The notes under the pieces: generated by a model
Told to the model about the DNA's origin: nothing
Seen by the model: only the letters and a program-made list of their open reading frames with translations
The model's database searches: none
Source of the DNA: Streptosporangium pseudovulgare
GTDB taxonomy: Bacteria > Actinomycetota > Actinomycetes > Streptosporangiales > Streptosporangiaceae
Direction of reading: 5' to 3'
Assembly: GCF_014648055.1 (NCBI RefSeq)
Contig: NZ_BMQJ01000002.1
Location: forward strand, 372,001-436,000
Length of the DNA stretch: 64,000 nucleotides
Program-made: the position numbers and the translations under genes
In this document: positions 41,639 through 50,566 of the stretch, in pieces
Layout: every line of letters begins with the position of its first letter
How positions within the stretch are numbered: position 1 is the first letter of the stretch

Positions 41639-43966
41639 ATGGGGACGGACACGAAGAGTAACGAAACGATCGCACGGGGTGGCGTCTCCTCCGTGCTGCG
41701 GTACGACCTGCCCGCCTCCCTGGTGGTGTTCCTGGTGGCGGTGCCCCTTTCGCTGGGCATCGCCGTCGCCTCGGGAGCACCGCTGGCGGCCGGGCTCATC
41801 GCGGGCGTCGTGGGCGGCGTGGTCGCCGGCCTCCTGGGAGGTTCGGTCGTCCAGGTCAGCGGCCCCGCCGCCGGCCTCTCACTGGTGGTTGCCGAGCTGG
41901 TCTCGACGTACGGCTGGCGCGCCACCTGCATGATCACCCTGTTCGCGGGCGCCCTGCAGCTCCTGCTGGGGGTGTTCCGGGTCGCCCGGGCGGCGCTGGC
42001 GGTCTCCCCCGCCGTGGTGCACGGCATGCTCGCCGGGGTGGGCGTGGTGATCGCCCTCTCCCAGCTGCACGTCGTGCTCGGCGGCAGCCCGCAGCGCTCC
42101 GCGATCGAGAACGTCGCCGAGCTGCCCCGGCAGATCCTGGACATACACGACCACGCCGTCTACGCCGGTCTGATCACCATCGCGGTCCTGGTCGGCTGGG
42201 GCCACCTGCCGCAGCGGCTGCGGCTCGTCCCGGCGCCGCTGGCCGCCCTGGTCGTCGCCTCGGCGATCGCCGCGGCGTCCGGCTGGGACGTCACCCGGGT
42301 CGACCTGTCGAAGAGCCTGGAGACGTGGGTCATGCCGGCCTGGCCGCGCGGCGACTGGCACGGGATCGTCGCCGCGGTGCTGCTCGTGGCGCTGCTGGCC
42401 GGGGTGGAGTCGCTGCTGTGCTCGGTGGCGACCGACAAGCTGCACAACGGCCGGCGCACCGACCTGGACCGGGAGCTCACCGCGCAGGGCGTGGCCAACA
42501 TGGTCACCGGCGCGCTGGGCGGCCTGCCGGTGGCCGGGGTCATCGTGCGCAGCAGCACCAACGCCCGCGCCGGCGCCCGCAGCCGCTGGTCCACGGTCCT
42601 GCACGGCGTGTGGATCCTGGTGTTCGCGCTCTGCCTGGGCTGGACGATCACGCTGATCCCGATGGAGGCGCTGGCGGCCCTGCTGGTGTTCATCGGTGTC
42701 CAGATGGTCAACATGGGGCACCTGCGCAACCTGCGGGGACACGGCGAGATCCCGGTGTACGTGACCACCATGCTGGGCGTCGCGCTCGTCGGGCTGGCCG
42801 AGGGCGTGCTGCTCGGGCTCGGGCTCGCCGCGCTGCTGGCGCTGCGCCGACTGACCCGGGTCACCGTACGGGTCACCCCCGAGCCGGGCGGGCACTGGCA
42901 CGTGTCGATCGCGGGTTCGCTGACCTTCCTCGGCGTCCCGCGGATCACCTCGGAGCTGCGCGCCATCCCGGCCGGGGTCCCGGTCGACCTGGACCTCAAC
43001 ATCGACTTCATGGACAACGCCGCGTTCGAGGCGGTCCACGCCTGGCGCACCGACCACGAGCGGGGCGGCGGGAGCGTGGACATCGACGAGATCCACGACG
43101 AGTGGTACGCGATGGGGGCCAGCGGCGCCCGGGTGCTCCCCGCCAAGCCTCCGCCGCCGGCCCCGGACCGCTGGTGGCTGCCCTGGGCCCACCGGCGGCG
43201 CGGCCGGTCGTCCGCGGCGGCGGACCTCGCCGTCGCGTCCGTGCGGGCGGCGGGGGCCGTGGCCGGTGCGGCCGCGGCGGGCGGAGACGGCTCGGGGCAG
43301 CCGGACCTGCTGGCCGGGGCGCGGGAGTTCCACCGCCGCACGGCCCCGCTGATCCGCCCGTTCATGATGGGGATGGCGCGCAAGCAGGAGCCGTCGCACC
43401 TGTTCATCACCTGCGCCGACTCCCGGATCGTGCCGAACCTGATCACCGCGAGCGGTCCCGGCGACCTGTTCACCGTCCGCAACCTCGGCAACCTGGTGCC
43501 CCGCCGGGGCACGGCTCCCCCGGACGACTCGGTGGCCGCGGCGATCGAGTACGCCACGGAGGCGCTCGGCATCCGCACCATCACGGTGTGCGGGCATTCC
43601 GGCTGCGGGGCCATGGCGGCGCTGCTCGGCGGCGACGCGCCGGAGGGCATGCCCGCGCTCGGCCGCTGGCTGCGGCACGGCCACCACAGCCTGGCCCGGT
43701 TCGCCGCCGGGAGCGGCGCGCCGTCCGAGGCGCCCGACGACGAGGTTCCCGGCCCCGAGGGCACCGGGTCCCCGGGGGACGGCGGCCCGCTGGACCGTCT
43801 CTGCCGGGCCAACGTGCTCCAGCAGCTCGACAACCTGCGCTCCTACCCGGCGGTGGACCGGCTCGTCCGGGAGGGCCGCCTGGAGCTGGTGGGTCTCTAC
43901 TTCGACATCGGCACGGCGCAGGTCCACATCCTGGAGCGCCCGCCGCTCGCGGCCGGCGTGATGTGA
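41639..43966 (+). CDS. SulP-family anion transporter fused to a beta-carbonic anhydrase
   Basis: A 775-residue fusion. Residues about 20-400 form a SulP transporter (RYDLPASLVVFLVAVPLSLG and the GGSVVQVSGPAAGL segment), then a STAS-like domain (GHWHVSIAGSLTFLGVP to about 490), a short linker, and a beta-carbonic anhydrase from about 545. Zinc ligands are in place: Cys592 in ITCADSR, with its Asp594-Arg596 dyad, and His653 and Cys656 in CGHSGCG. The combination suggests bicarbonate uptake coupled to CO2/HCO3- interconversion. SulP-CA fusions are known in bacteria. ATG start; no near-neighbour partners. A repeat-rich gap follows. Confidence 0.95.
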   Translation: MGTDTKSNETIARGGVSSVLRYDLPASLVVFLVAVPLSLGIAVASGAPLAAGLIAGVVGGVVAGLLGGSVVQVSGPAAGLSLVVAELVSTYGWRATCMITLFAGALQLLLGVFRVARAALAVSPAVVHGMLAGVGVVIALSQLHVVLGGSPQRSAIENVAELPRQILDIHDHAVYAGLITIAVLVGWGHLPQRLRLVPAPLAALVVASAIAAASGWDVTRVDLSKSLETWVMPAWPRGDWHGIVAAVLLVALLAGVESLLCSVATDKLHNGRRTDLDRELTAQGVANMVTGALGGLPVAGVIVRSSTNARAGARSRWSTVLHGVWILVFALCLGWTITLIPMEALAALLVFIGVQMVNMGHLRNLRGHGEIPVYVTTMLGVALVGLAEGVLLGLGLAALLALRRLTRVTVRVTPEPGGHWHVSIAGSLTFLGVPRITSELRAIPAGVPVDLDLNIDFMDNAAFEAVHAWRTDHERGGGSVDIDEIHDEWYAMGASGARVLPAKPPPPAPDRWWLPWAHRRRGRSSAAADLAVASVRAAGAVAGAAAAGGDGSGQPDLLAGAREFHRRTAPLIRPFMMGMARKQEPSHLFITCADSRIVPNLITASGPGDLFTVRNLGNLVPRRGTAPPDDSVAAAIEYATEALGIRTITVCGHSGCGAMAALLGGDAPEGMPALGRWLRHGHHSLARFAAGSGAPSEAPDDEVPGPEGTGSPGDGGPLDRLCRANVLQQLDNLRSYPAVDRLVREGRLELVGLYFDIGTAQVHILERPPLAAGVM

Positions 43967-44090
43967 GCCGGCGCGATGTGAGCCGGGGCGCGCGGCGAGC
44001 CCGCCACACGTGAGCCCGCCGCCCGCCGAGCGTGAGCCCGCCGAGCCCGCCACACGTGAGCCCGCCGCTCGCGGCCGGTCCGCTGTGAGC
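43967..44090. repeat. Degenerate GTGAGCCCGCC tandem repeats
   Basis: GTGAGCC units recur at irregular 10-25-base intervals after the SulP-CA stop, including CACACGTGAGCCCGCCG twice and GATGTGAGCCGG twice. The first units copy the stop-codon region of the gene (GTGATGTGAGCCGG). No gene or clear hairpin is present. Confidence 0.7.
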
Positions 44091-44157
44091 GGACGGCTTG
44101 CGCCAAGGGTGAAAGTCCATGGTCACGCCGCGGACGGCGGGCGAACAATGGTCGGCC

Positions 44158-45150
44158 ATGAGAACTCTGGTAATCGGCGGCTCGATCTTCCTGGGCCGGG
44201 CCATCGTCGAAGAGGCGCTGCGGCGCGGACATGAGGTCACCACGTTCAACCGGGGCAGGAACGGTGTCGACGTACCCGGCGTCGAAGCGATCAAGGGTGA
44301 CCGGGAGGTCACCTCCGACCTGGAGCGGCTCGCCGAGGGCCGGGAGTGGGACATCGTCGTCGACGTCTGCGGGTTCGTCCCCCGCGTCGTCGGCGAGTCG
44401 GTGCGCGTCCTCAACGGCCACGCGGCCACCTACGCGTTCATCTCCAGCATCTCGGCCTGTTCCGTCTGGCCGGGGCAGGCGGCCGACGAGAGCTCGCCCC
44501 GGTTCGAGTGCGCGCCGGACGCCGGGCGGGACGACGGCGACTACGGCGTCCTCAAGGCGGGCTGCGAGCGCGCGGTCGAGCAGGGCTTCGACGGCAACGC
44601 CCTGATCATCGAACCCGGCCTCATCATCGGCCCGCACGAGAACGTCGGCCGCCTGCCGTGGTGGCTCACCCGGATCGACCGCGGCGGGCGGGTGCTCGCC
44701 CCGGGCGACCCCGACATGGCGATGCAGCTCATCGACGCCCGTGACATCGCCGCGTTCACCCTCGACCAGGCCGAGGCCGGGACGAACGACCGCTTCTTCG
44801 TCAGCGGGGTGCGGGGCAACATCACCTACCGCGGGCTGCTGGAGGAGTGCCGCGCGGTGACGGGCTCGGACGCGGAGCTGGTCTGGGTGGACGACGAGTT
44901 CCTGCTCGACCGGGACGTCGCCCCGTGGACCGAGCTGCCGGTCTGGGCGCCGCGCAACGAGGAGTTCGCCGGGGTCTGGCTGCCGTCGTCGGAGAAGGCC
45001 CTCGCCGCCGGGCTGCGCTGCCGTCCGGTCGCCGAGACCGTCCGCGACACCTGGGCCTGGCTCCGCGAGATCCCGGTGGAGGAGCGCTCCTTCCGCGGCC
45101 ACGGCATCGACCCGGAGAAGGAGGCCGAGATCCTCGCCGAGTGGGCATAG
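44158..45150 (+). CDS. NAD-dependent epimerase/dehydratase family protein (extended SDR)
   Basis: A 330-residue atypical extended SDR. MRTLVIGGSIFLGRAIVEEA carries the GxxxxxG dinucleotide loop, HEVTTFNRGRNG the adenosine-ribose contact, and GDYGVLKAGCERAV supplies the YxxxK catalytic pair. Relatives include reductases and isoflavone-reductase-like proteins acting on sugar nucleotides or NAD(P)-linked substrates; the actual substrate is unknown. ATG 44158 fits the fold, but an in-frame ATG at 44119 preceded by AAGGGTGAAAG is a competitor that adds 13 residues. The PIMT-type gene follows 93 bases later. Confidence 0.88.
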   Translation: MRTLVIGGSIFLGRAIVEEALRRGHEVTTFNRGRNGVDVPGVEAIKGDREVTSDLERLAEGREWDIVVDVCGFVPRVVGESVRVLNGHAATYAFISSISACSVWPGQAADESSPRFECAPDAGRDDGDYGVLKAGCERAVEQGFDGNALIIEPGLIIGPHENVGRLPWWLTRIDRGGRVLAPGDPDMAMQLIDARDIAAFTLDQAEAGTNDRFFVSGVRGNITYRGLLEECRAVTGSDAELVWVDDEFLLDRDVAPWTELPVWAPRNEEFAGVWLPSSEKALAAGLRCRPVAETVRDTWAWLREIPVEERSFRGHGIDPEKEAEILAEWA

Positions 45151-45243
45151 AGCTCGGGGCGGAGCGGGTGCGGCCCCCCGCGGGACATGTCCGCGGGGCG
45201 GATGTACGGCGAGCGGCGGGACCGGCGGGTGTGGAGGTCGGCG

Positions 45244-46545
45244 ATGGCGGACTGGCGTGCGTTGCGCGAGGAGATGGTCGCCCGGGTGCGCGGGCGCGGC
45301 GGGATCGGCGAGGAGGTGGCCGGGGCGCTGCGGGCGGTGCCCCGGCACCTCTTCCTGCCGGGGGTGCCCCCGGGGGCGGCGTACCGGGACGAGGCCGTCG
45401 TGACCCGGCGCGACGCCGAGGGCCGGCCGGTCAGCTCCTCCTCGCAGCCGACGATCATGGCGTTGATGCTGGAGCAGCTCGGTGTGGAGCCGGGGCACCG
45501 GGTGCTGGAGATCGGCGCGGGGACCGGCTACAACGCCGCGCTGCTGGCGCACCTGGCCGGTCCCGGCGGCCGGGTCACCAGCGTCGACATCGACCCGGAC
45601 CTGGTCGGGCGCGCCAGGGGCCACCTGGCGGAGGCGGGCTGTCCCGGGGTGGAGGTGGTCTGCGGTGACGGCGCCGAGGGGTTCGCCCCGGGTGCGCCGT
45701 ACGACCGGGTGATCGCGACCGTGGGCGTGTGGGACCTCTTCCCGGCCTGGCTGGAGCAGCTCGCGCCCGGCGGGCGGATCGTCGCCCCGGTGGATCTGAA
45801 CGGCGTGCAGCGCTCGGTGGCGCTGGAGCGGACGGACGGGCACTGGGCGAGCCGCTCCGTGGTGGCCTGCGGATTCATGCGGCTGCGCGGGCCCTTCGCC
45901 GGCCCGGAGGTGCTCCGGCCGCTGGACCGCGACTCGGAGCTCATGGTCTCGCTGCCCCGGGCGAGGGAGACCGGGGACGTCCTGGCGGTGCTCGGCGACG
46001 GCCCCGTGTCCGAGCTTCCCACCGGGGTGGCCGCGGGCCCGGCCGCGCTCGCCGACGGGTTCGGCCTGTGGCTGGCCGCGCACGAGCCGCGCTGGTGCCT
46101 GCTGTCGGAGTCCCGGCCCCGGTGGCTCGCGGCGGGCACGCCGGGCCGGTGGGGGTTCACGACGGCCCTGGGGATCGTCGAGGACGGCGGCCTGTGCCTG
46201 CTCCACCCTCGGGAGGCTCCCGCACCGCCGGTGGTGCGGGCGTTCGGGCCCGGCGGGGCGGGGCTCGCCGCCGGCCTCCTCGCCCACCTGCGGGCGTGGG
46301 ACGCGGCCGGACGCCCGTCGACGTCGGGCCTGCGCGTCGACGTGTACCCCGGGGGCGGCCTGCGCCCCGGGGACGGCGCGCGCCCGGGGGACCTCGGCCG
46401 TCCGCCGGACGTGGGCGTCCGGCCGGGCACGGGCGTCCCACCGGCCGGGGACGGCGACGGTTCCGGGACGACCGCCGGGGACGGGCTGGTGATCCGGAAG
46501 CGTCACACCACGTTCGTCCTGTCCTGGCCCGCCGCCCGCGGGTGA
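45244..46545 (+). CDS. PIMT-like (protein-L-isoaspartate O-methyltransferase family) methyltransferase with C-terminal extension
   Basis: A 433-residue SAM-dependent methyltransferase. The N-terminal ~215 residues are a PCMT fold, with PRHLFLPGVPPGAAYRDEAV, the SSSSQPTIMALMLEQL active-site region and SAM motif VLEIGAGTGYNAALLAHL. About 200 further residues form a second domain ending RKRHTTFVLSW. PCMT proteins with such extensions occur in RiPP clusters (FxLD and ATP-grasp types) and alone; here no precursor or ATP-grasp gene is seen. A Gly/Asp/Pro repeat linker lies near the C-terminus. ATG 45244 has GGAGG six bases upstream; an earlier ATG at 45187 lacks one. Confidence 0.85.
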   Translation: MADWRALREEMVARVRGRGGIGEEVAGALRAVPRHLFLPGVPPGAAYRDEAVVTRRDAEGRPVSSSSQPTIMALMLEQLGVEPGHRVLEIGAGTGYNAALLAHLAGPGGRVTSVDIDPDLVGRARGHLAEAGCPGVEVVCGDGAEGFAPGAPYDRVIATVGVWDLFPAWLEQLAPGGRIVAPVDLNGVQRSVALERTDGHWASRSVVACGFMRLRGPFAGPEVLRPLDRDSELMVSLPRARETGDVLAVLGDGPVSELPTGVAAGPAALADGFGLWLAAHEPRWCLLSESRPRWLAAGTPGRWGFTTALGIVEDGGLCLLHPREAPAPPVVRAFGPGGAGLAAGLLAHLRAWDAAGRPSTSGLRVDVYPGGGLRPGDGARPGDLGRPPDVGVRPGTGVPPAGDGDGSGTTAGDGLVIRKRHTTFVLSWPAARG

Positions 46546-46745
46546 ACCTGACGCGGTGACGCCGCGGCGGGGATGACGGCTCTCCCGGCCCTCCTAGCCC
46601 TCCTGACCCGCCGCCCGCGGGTGGACCACCTGGCCCGGCCGGGGTGGAGCGCGTCAGGCGGTTGCAAGGGGCGGCAAGCCGTCTGCAAGCCGTCCCGGAT
46701 ATCTCTTGATTCATCAGAAATCCGGTTTTTTCAGGAGATAGACCC

Positions 46746-47204
46746 ATGCATCGCACCGCCCGCCTGCTGCTCGGCCTCACGACGGCCGCCGCCCTCGGGC
46801 TCGGCCTGCCCGCCACGGCGGCCTCCGCCTCCGCCACGACCGCCTCCACGGTGTCGGCCGCGAAGGCCGCCGAGACCTGGGAGTGGGGCCCCACCGCCTC
46901 CTCCGACCGCAGGGGCTGGGCCGGCGGCGTCGTCAGGAGCTCCGGAACCGGCCTGCGGATCCACGGTGACCTCTACGACGCCGCGGGCGCGCGCACCTGC
47001 TCGTGGCTGAAGATCAAGTGGCTCTCCGACCGGGGCCGGTGGCACACGAAGACGTTCCGGAACTGCTCCCAGTCGCGGATCCTCTCCTTCCGGGTGAACG
47101 CCGGCTACATGCTCACCGCCTCCGCCAAGGTCTGCCGCGGCACGTCCACCAGGATCACCGGCCGCTGCTCCGGCTGGGAGGGCGTCTGGTCCCAGGGCGG
47201 CTGA
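46746..47204 (+). CDS. Small secreted protein, function unknown
   Basis: A 152-residue protein with a Sec signal peptide (MHRTARLLLGLTTAAALGLG, cleavage after an Ala-x-Ala near residue 28). The mature part of about 110 residues is basic with four cysteines (RTCSWLKIKW, RNCSQSR, KVCRGTST, RCSGWEG) that could form two disulfides, and several Trp residues. No family is recognised; it could be an extracellular binding or inhibitor protein. AGGAGATAGACCC precedes the ATG. The 55 bases upstream are notably AT-rich for this genome (GATATCTCTTGATTCATC), probably the promoter. Confidence 0.7.
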   Translation: MHRTARLLLGLTTAAALGLGLPATAASASATTASTVSAAKAAETWEWGPTASSDRRGWAGGVVRSSGTGLRIHGDLYDAAGARTCSWLKIKWLSDRGRWHTKTFRNCSQSRILSFRVNAGYMLTASAKVCRGTSTRITGRCSGWEGVWSQGG

Positions 47205-47560
47205 CCGGCGGGGCGACCGTACCGCTGATCGGCGGGGAGCCCGTACCGGTGATCGGGTGCCGCGGCGCGCGGGGAGGGGAGCGCACCGCGGCACCCGGGA
47301 ACCGGCGCCCGCGCCGCACGGGAGGGAGCGGACGCCGCGGCACGCCGGCGGCGCGCGAGGAGGGCACCTGCGCCGCGGCCCCGGGGACCCGGCGGCGCCC
47401 GTGCCGTACGGCGTGTGCCGTACGGCCTGTGCCGCGCGAAGGGAAACGGACGCTACGACATCCGGGAAACGGACACGCGCCGCGCACTCCGGGCGCATGC
47501 CGTACGCGCCGGACGGGAAACCTGGGATCAGAAGAGCATCCGGGTCCCGAGGAGGACGAC
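47205..47560. other. 356-bp gap between the secreted protein and P450 genes
   Basis: No convincing gene. It contains near-repeats such as CCGTACCG/GTGATCGG (47220-47260), GTGCCGTACGG twice (near 47401) and GGGAAACGGAC twice (47441-47481), which may form small hairpins, and a purine-rich GAGGAGGACGAC that is the P450 ribosome binding site. The P450 promoter should be here. Confidence 0.5.
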
Positions 47561-48826
47561 ATGAGCGCTCCGGCCGATCCCCGCACCACCGAGACGGTGG
47601 ACCTCCTCGATCCCGGGCTGCTCGCCGACCCCTTCGGCGGGTACGCGCGGATGCGCGAGGAGGCCCCCCTGGTGCGGGCGCTCTTCCCCGGGGCCGCCTC
47701 GCCGGTCTGGCTCGTCACCCGGTACGACGACGTCAAGCGGATGCTGAGCGACCAGCGGTTCGTCAACGACCCGGCGAACGTGCCGGGCATGGACGTGGGC
47801 GACATCCGCCGGCAGATCATTCGGGCCCGCGGCATCCCGCCGGAGTACGCGAAGTACATTCTCGGCAGCGTCCTGGACGCCGACGGCGCCGACCACATGC
47901 GGCTGCGCAGGCTCGTCTCCCGCGCGTTCACCGCCCGCCGCGTCGCCGGGCTGCGGCCTCGCGTGGCGGAGATCACCGAGAGCCTGCTGGACGGCCTGCC
48001 CGCGGCGGCCGAGGACGGCGTCGTGGACCTGCTGGAACGGTTCACCTACCCGCTGCCGATCACCGTGATCTGCGAACTGGTGGGCATCCCCGAGGAGGAC
48101 CGCCCGCGGTGGCGCTCATGGGGACGGGCCCTGGTGTCGACCGAACCCGGCGCCATGGCGGAGCCGCTGCGGGAGATGGTCGCGCACATCGGGGAGCTGA
48201 TCGTCCGGCGCCGCGCCGAACCCGAGGACGACCTGCTCACCGGGCTGATCCGCGCCCACGACGAGGACGGCGACCGGCTGAGCGACGTCGAGATGGTGAC
48301 GATGGTGCTGACCATCGTCCTCGCCGGCCACGAGACCACCGCGCACCTGATCGGCAACGGCGTCGCCGCCCTGCTCACCCATCCCGGCCAGCTCGCCCTG
48401 CTCCGGGACGACCCGGAGCTGATGCCGCGCGCCGTGCACGAGCTGATGCGCCGGTACGGCCCGGTCCAGATGACGCGGATGCGGTACGCGACCGAGGACC
48501 TGACGATCGGGGGCATGCCGGTACGCCGGGGCGAGGCGGTGACGGCGGTGCTGGTCTCTGCCGACCACGACCCGCGTGAGTTCCCCGACCCCGACCGGCT
48601 GGACATCACCCGCGAGCCGGACGGCCGCCGGGAGAACCACGTCGGGTTCGGGCACGGCCTGCACTACTGCCTGGGCGCGGCCCTGGCCCGGCAGGAGGCC
48701 GAGGTGGCGCTGGGGGCGTTGCTGCGCCGCTTCCCCGATCTGGCGCTGGCCGTCGATCCGGCGGATCTGGAGCGCCAGCCGCTGCCGGGGGCGTGGCGCC
48801 TGGCCCGCCTCCCGGTACGCCTCTGA
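47561..48826 (+). CDS. Cytochrome P450
   Basis: A 421-residue soluble class I actinobacterial P450 (CYP105/107-like in general form). The I-helix oxygen-binding segment is LAGHETTAHLIGNG, the K-helix ExxR is HELMRR, and the heme loop FGHGLHYCLGAALAR places the axial Cys at residue 370. N-terminal LADPFGGYARMREEAP is typical of the class. The GAGGAGGACGAC site sets ATG 47561. No ferredoxin or biosynthetic gene adjoins; the DUF2332 gene follows 79 bases later on the same strand. The substrate could be a natural product, fatty acid or xenobiotic. Confidence 0.95.
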   Translation: MSAPADPRTTETVDLLDPGLLADPFGGYARMREEAPLVRALFPGAASPVWLVTRYDDVKRMLSDQRFVNDPANVPGMDVGDIRRQIIRARGIPPEYAKYILGSVLDADGADHMRLRRLVSRAFTARRVAGLRPRVAEITESLLDGLPAAAEDGVVDLLERFTYPLPITVICELVGIPEEDRPRWRSWGRALVSTEPGAMAEPLREMVAHIGELIVRRRAEPEDDLLTGLIRAHDEDGDRLSDVEMVTMVLTIVLAGHETTAHLIGNGVAALLTHPGQLALLRDDPELMPRAVHELMRRYGPVQMTRMRYATEDLTIGGMPVRRGEAVTAVLVSADHDPREFPDPDRLDITREPDGRRENHVGFGHGLHYCLGAALARQEAEVALGALLRRFPDLALAVDPADLERQPLPGAWRLARLPVRL

Positions 48827-48905
48827 CCCGCCCGTCTCCGGTACGGCTCCGGCCCGCCCACGCCGGCCCGGCGCGTGAGACGATCCGGCGGGAGGAGTGC
48901 CCGGG

Positions 48906-49865
48906 GTGGACACGGCCGAGTGGTACCGGCGATTCGCCGAGCAGGAGGTCCGGGGGCGCTCCCCGGCGTACGAGGACCTGGCCCGGGGCGTCGCCTCCGA
49001 CACGCGACTGCTGGCACTGATCGACGGCCTGCCGCCCGTCAAGCGGCAGCCGAACCTGCTGCTGGCCTCGGTCCGCCTCCTCGGCGGGCCGTCCGCCGGT
49101 TTCCCCGCCTTCCGTCAGTGGACCGTACGGCACTGGCAGCGGGTGCGCGAGACGATGCTGACGCGCAGGACGCAGACCAACGAGGCCGGACGGTGCGCGA
49201 GCCTGCTGCCGGTGCTCGCGGGCCTGCCCGGCCCGCTGGCCCTGGTGGAGGTGGGCGCCTCGGCCGGGCTGTGCCTCCTCCTGGACCGCTACCGCTACCG
49301 CTACGACGACCGGCCCGCCGTCGGCCCCCCGGACAGCCCGGTCGAGCTGCCGTGCCGGACGAACGGGAAGGTGCCGGTGCCCGCGCGGGTGCCGGAGGTG
49401 GTGTGGCGGGCGGGTCTGGACCTGGAACCGCTGGACGTACGCGACGAGGAGACGGCGCGCTGGCTGGAGTGCCTGGTCTGGCCCGGCCAGGACGAGCGGC
49501 TGGCCCGGCTGCGCGGCGCCGTACGGCTGGCCCGGGAGGATCCGCCGCGCCTGGTGCGGGGGGACGCCGCCGGGGCGCTCGGCGACCTGGTCGCGGAGGC
49601 GCCCCGCGACGCCACGGTGGTCGTCTTCCACAGCGCGCTCCTGCCGTACCTGGAGCCGGCCGAACGCGACCGGTTCGTGGCGGCGGTGCGGAGCCTGCCG
49701 GTGCGCTGGGTCTCCAACGAGGGCTCGTCCCGGCTGCCGTCGGTGCTCGCCCGGCTCCCGCGCGGCCTGCCCGGGAACCGCCTGACCTTCCTGCCCGCCC
49801 TGGACGGCGAACCGCTCGCCCTGGCCGGCCCGCACGGCGAATGGCTCGACTGGCTCATCCCCTGA
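48906..49865 (+). CDS. DUF2332 family protein
   Basis: A 319-residue cytoplasmic protein of the actinobacterial DUF2332 family. Its Rossmann-like core includes LALVEVGASAGLCLLLDRY, an apparent SAM-binding loop, and TVVVFHSALLPYLEPAER; members are predicted methyltransferase-like but untested. Start: GTG 48906 with AGGAG eight bases upstream; the GTG at 48897 sits too close to that site. Convergent with the signal-peptidase-like gene, separated by a hairpin that overlaps its stop. Confidence 0.85.
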   Translation: MDTAEWYRRFAEQEVRGRSPAYEDLARGVASDTRLLALIDGLPPVKRQPNLLLASVRLLGGPSAGFPAFRQWTVRHWQRVRETMLTRRTQTNEAGRCASLLPVLAGLPGPLALVEVGASAGLCLLLDRYRYRYDDRPAVGPPDSPVELPCRTNGKVPVPARVPEVVWRAGLDLEPLDVRDEETARWLECLVWPGQDERLARLRGAVRLAREDPPRLVRGDAAGALGDLVAEAPRDATVVVFHSALLPYLEPAERDRFVAAVRSLPVRWVSNEGSSRLPSVLARLPRGLPGNRLTFLPALDGEPLALAGPHGEWLDWLIP

Positions 49866-49870
49866 CCGTC

Positions 49871-49892
49871 AGCCGTCTCGGCCGAGGCGGCT
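49871..49892. terminator. 11-bp hairpin between DUF2332 and the signal-peptidase-like gene
   Basis: AGCCGTCTCGG pairs with CCGAGGCGGCT across 49871-49892 (one T-G pair). It is six bases after the DUF2332 stop and overlaps the stop of the convergent gene, serving both. Confidence 0.65.
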
Positions 49893-50469
49893 ATTCGGCG
49901 GTGGTGAGGTCGGCGACGCCGACGACGTCGGTCACCGGGACCGTGGCCTGGCCGATTCCGTCGCGGCTGAGGTAGCTGCGCGAGTCGATGGAGACATGGC
50001 GGTTGTCCCCCTGCACCCACACACTGCCCGCCGGGACGGTCACCGGGCCGAAGCCGAGGCGTGAGGCCGGAGATTCCTTGAGGTAGGGCTCCTCCAGCGG
50101 CCGGCCGTTCACGGTCATCCGCCCGCCGTCGTCGCAGCACGCCACCGTGGCCCCGGGGACTCCGATCACCCGGGCGACGCGGATGCCGTCGCCCCATGAC
50201 GCGGGAGTGGCGAAGAAAACGACGTCGCCCTGCTTCGGGGTGTAGTCCCGGTTCACCTCGACCGCCGTGACGTGGCTACCCTTCCGGAGCGTGGGTTCCA
50301 TGGACTCGCTGCTGATGGTGTAACCCCTCCGACCGGCGATCCGGTCGGCCAGCCCGCATCCGGCGAGCAAGGAAAGGACCAGCGTCAGGGACAGCCCGCG
50401 CGACACATGATGTTTCACCGCAGCATTATGCTCAGCGATCTTCGACTTCGGCGGCTCGGAGCGGGTCAC
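49891..50469 (-). CDS. Signal peptidase I-like lipoprotein lacking the catalytic lysine
   Basis: A 192-residue S26-family protein. An N-terminal hydrophobic segment ends in a lipobox (SLLAGC, Cys38), so it should be lipid-anchored rather than a classic transmembrane signal peptidase. The nucleophile box SESMEPTL is present (Ser56), as are a GDVVFF strand, and box E VQGDNRHVSIDSRSY. The lysine that precedes Arg in the general-base box (KRxxGxPG) is replaced: the sequence is RVARVIGVPG, with Ala99 at the Lys position. It may be inactive, use another base, or be a receptor-like paralogue. GTG 50469 with AGGGTGATGGG upstream; GTG 50418 is an alternative. Confidence 0.8.
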   Translation of the reverse strand: MTRSEPPKSKIAEHNAAVKHHVSRGLSLTLVLSLLAGCGLADRIAGRRGYTISSESMEPTLRKGSHVTAVEVNRDYTPKQGDVVFFATPASWGDGIRVARVIGVPGATVACCDDGGRMTVNGRPLEEPYLKESPASRLGFGPVTVPAGSVWVQGDNRHVSIDSRSYLSRDGIGQATVPVTDVVGVADLTTAE

Positions 50470-50566
50470 GGTCCCATCACCCTGAAGGATCCGCGGACCT
50501 TGTCGGGCACGGGTTCCAACCCGCCATGAGCGCCGCCGGGGTGGGAGATCATTAGGCTGGTTCCCC

